Below are positions 6,842-7,011 of a stretch of DNA of 7,011 nucleotides, piece after piece. How positions within the stretch are numbered: position 1 is the first letter of the stretch; each line of letters starts with the position of its first letter. The stretch comes from CAYUYM01 sp964449305 (lineage in GTDB: Bacteria > Bacteroidota > Ignavibacteria > SZUA-365 > CAYQST01). The stretch covers positions 1 to 7,011 of the forward strand of contig CAYUYM010000180.1 in the NCBI GenBank assembly GCA_964449305.1, written 5' to 3'. A program made the translations under genes and the position numbers. The notes below the pieces were generated by a model. The model worked only from the letters and a program-made list of their open reading frames with translations. It did not search any database and had not been told where the DNA came from.

Positions 6842-7011
6842 TCAGGCAAGGGGATCGGCCTGTCGCGCCGGATCAAGCTGCTGCAGGAGTTCGTAGGAGT
6901 AGATCCCGGTCGAGTGTCCGTCGTTCCAGGTGATCTGGATGGCATAGAAGCCCAGTGGCTCGATGCGCTGCGGGGTCAACGGGAGATCGCGGCGATTGCC
7001 GCTCTCGACTA
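6842..7011 (-). CDS. DUF971 / GBBH-like N-terminal domain protein, 3' end only
   Basis: The minus-strand frame from the window edge to the TGA at 6844-6842 encodes 55 C-terminal residues; the start lies beyond the window. The core RIEPLGFYAIQITWNDGH, followed by STGIYSYELLQQL, is the hallmark of the DUF971 family (gamma-butyrobetaine hydroxylase-like N-terminal domain). That family is usually a small stand-alone protein of 90-130 residues or a domain fused to other enzymes such as Mrp/ApbC-type ATPases. With only the end visible, I cannot tell which form this is. The biochemical role of stand-alone members is not well established. The stop is 10 bases before the preferred GTG start of mfd, or overlaps the alternative TTG, so the two are probably co-transcribed. 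Confidence 0.8.
   Translation of the reverse strand, partial: VESGNRRDLPLTPQRIEPLGFYAIQITWNDGHSTGIYSYELLQQLDPARQADPLA

Noticed and set aside
1..7011. A hidden mobile element, CRISPR array or defence system
   Set aside because: I saw no transposase, integrase, spaced direct repeats, tRNA or nuclease motifs other than the Mfd helicase, and almost every base is accounted for by housekeeping genes.

Overview
This window is a compact, GC-rich bacterial chromosome segment made up almost entirely of housekeeping genes. Five protein genes are visible. Two lie on the plus strand: the 3' two thirds of ptsI, then a complete short-form pgi. Three lie on the minus strand, in transcription order: the 3' end of a DUF971-family gene, a complete mfd, and a complete gene for an unrecognised membrane-anchored protein. 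The two groups converge at about 2441-2471 with only 29 bases between them. I see no RNA genes, insertion sequences, CRISPR arrays, integrases or prophage genes.

Organism: high GC, gaps of 0 to 29 bases, TGA as the stop of all five genes, weak or absent Shine-Dalgarno sequences before pgi and mfd, and a short (427-residue) glucose-6-phosphate isomerase. These fit a free-living bacterium that uses TGA as a normal stop. A GC-rich member of the Bacteroidota/Chlorobiota/Ignavibacteriota/Kapabacteria group is my best guess, but that is a low-confidence impression and no marker here settles it.

Plus strand (1-2441): Enzyme I of the phosphotransferase system ends in an ATGA overlap with the pgi start, so the two are very probably translationally coupled. 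Enzyme I consumes phosphoenolpyruvate and passes phosphate to HPr, while Pgi interconverts glucose-6-phosphate and fructose-6-phosphate. The pair therefore links sugar uptake or PTS signalling to the top of glycolysis.

Minus strand (7011-2471): the DUF971 gene, mfd and the membrane-protein gene are separated by about 10 bases and by an overlap, which looks like one operon. Mfd is the transcription-repair coupling factor and has all its helicase motifs. The downstream membrane protein is translationally coupled to mfd through a strong ribosome binding site inside the last mfd codons. Its order of hydrophobic strands and aromatic motifs resembles a GH113-like TIM-barrel glycosidase whose catalytic glutamates appear to be missing. 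It also carries a run of nine G residues. This protein is the most unusual item in the window. I found no convincing new defence or mobile system.
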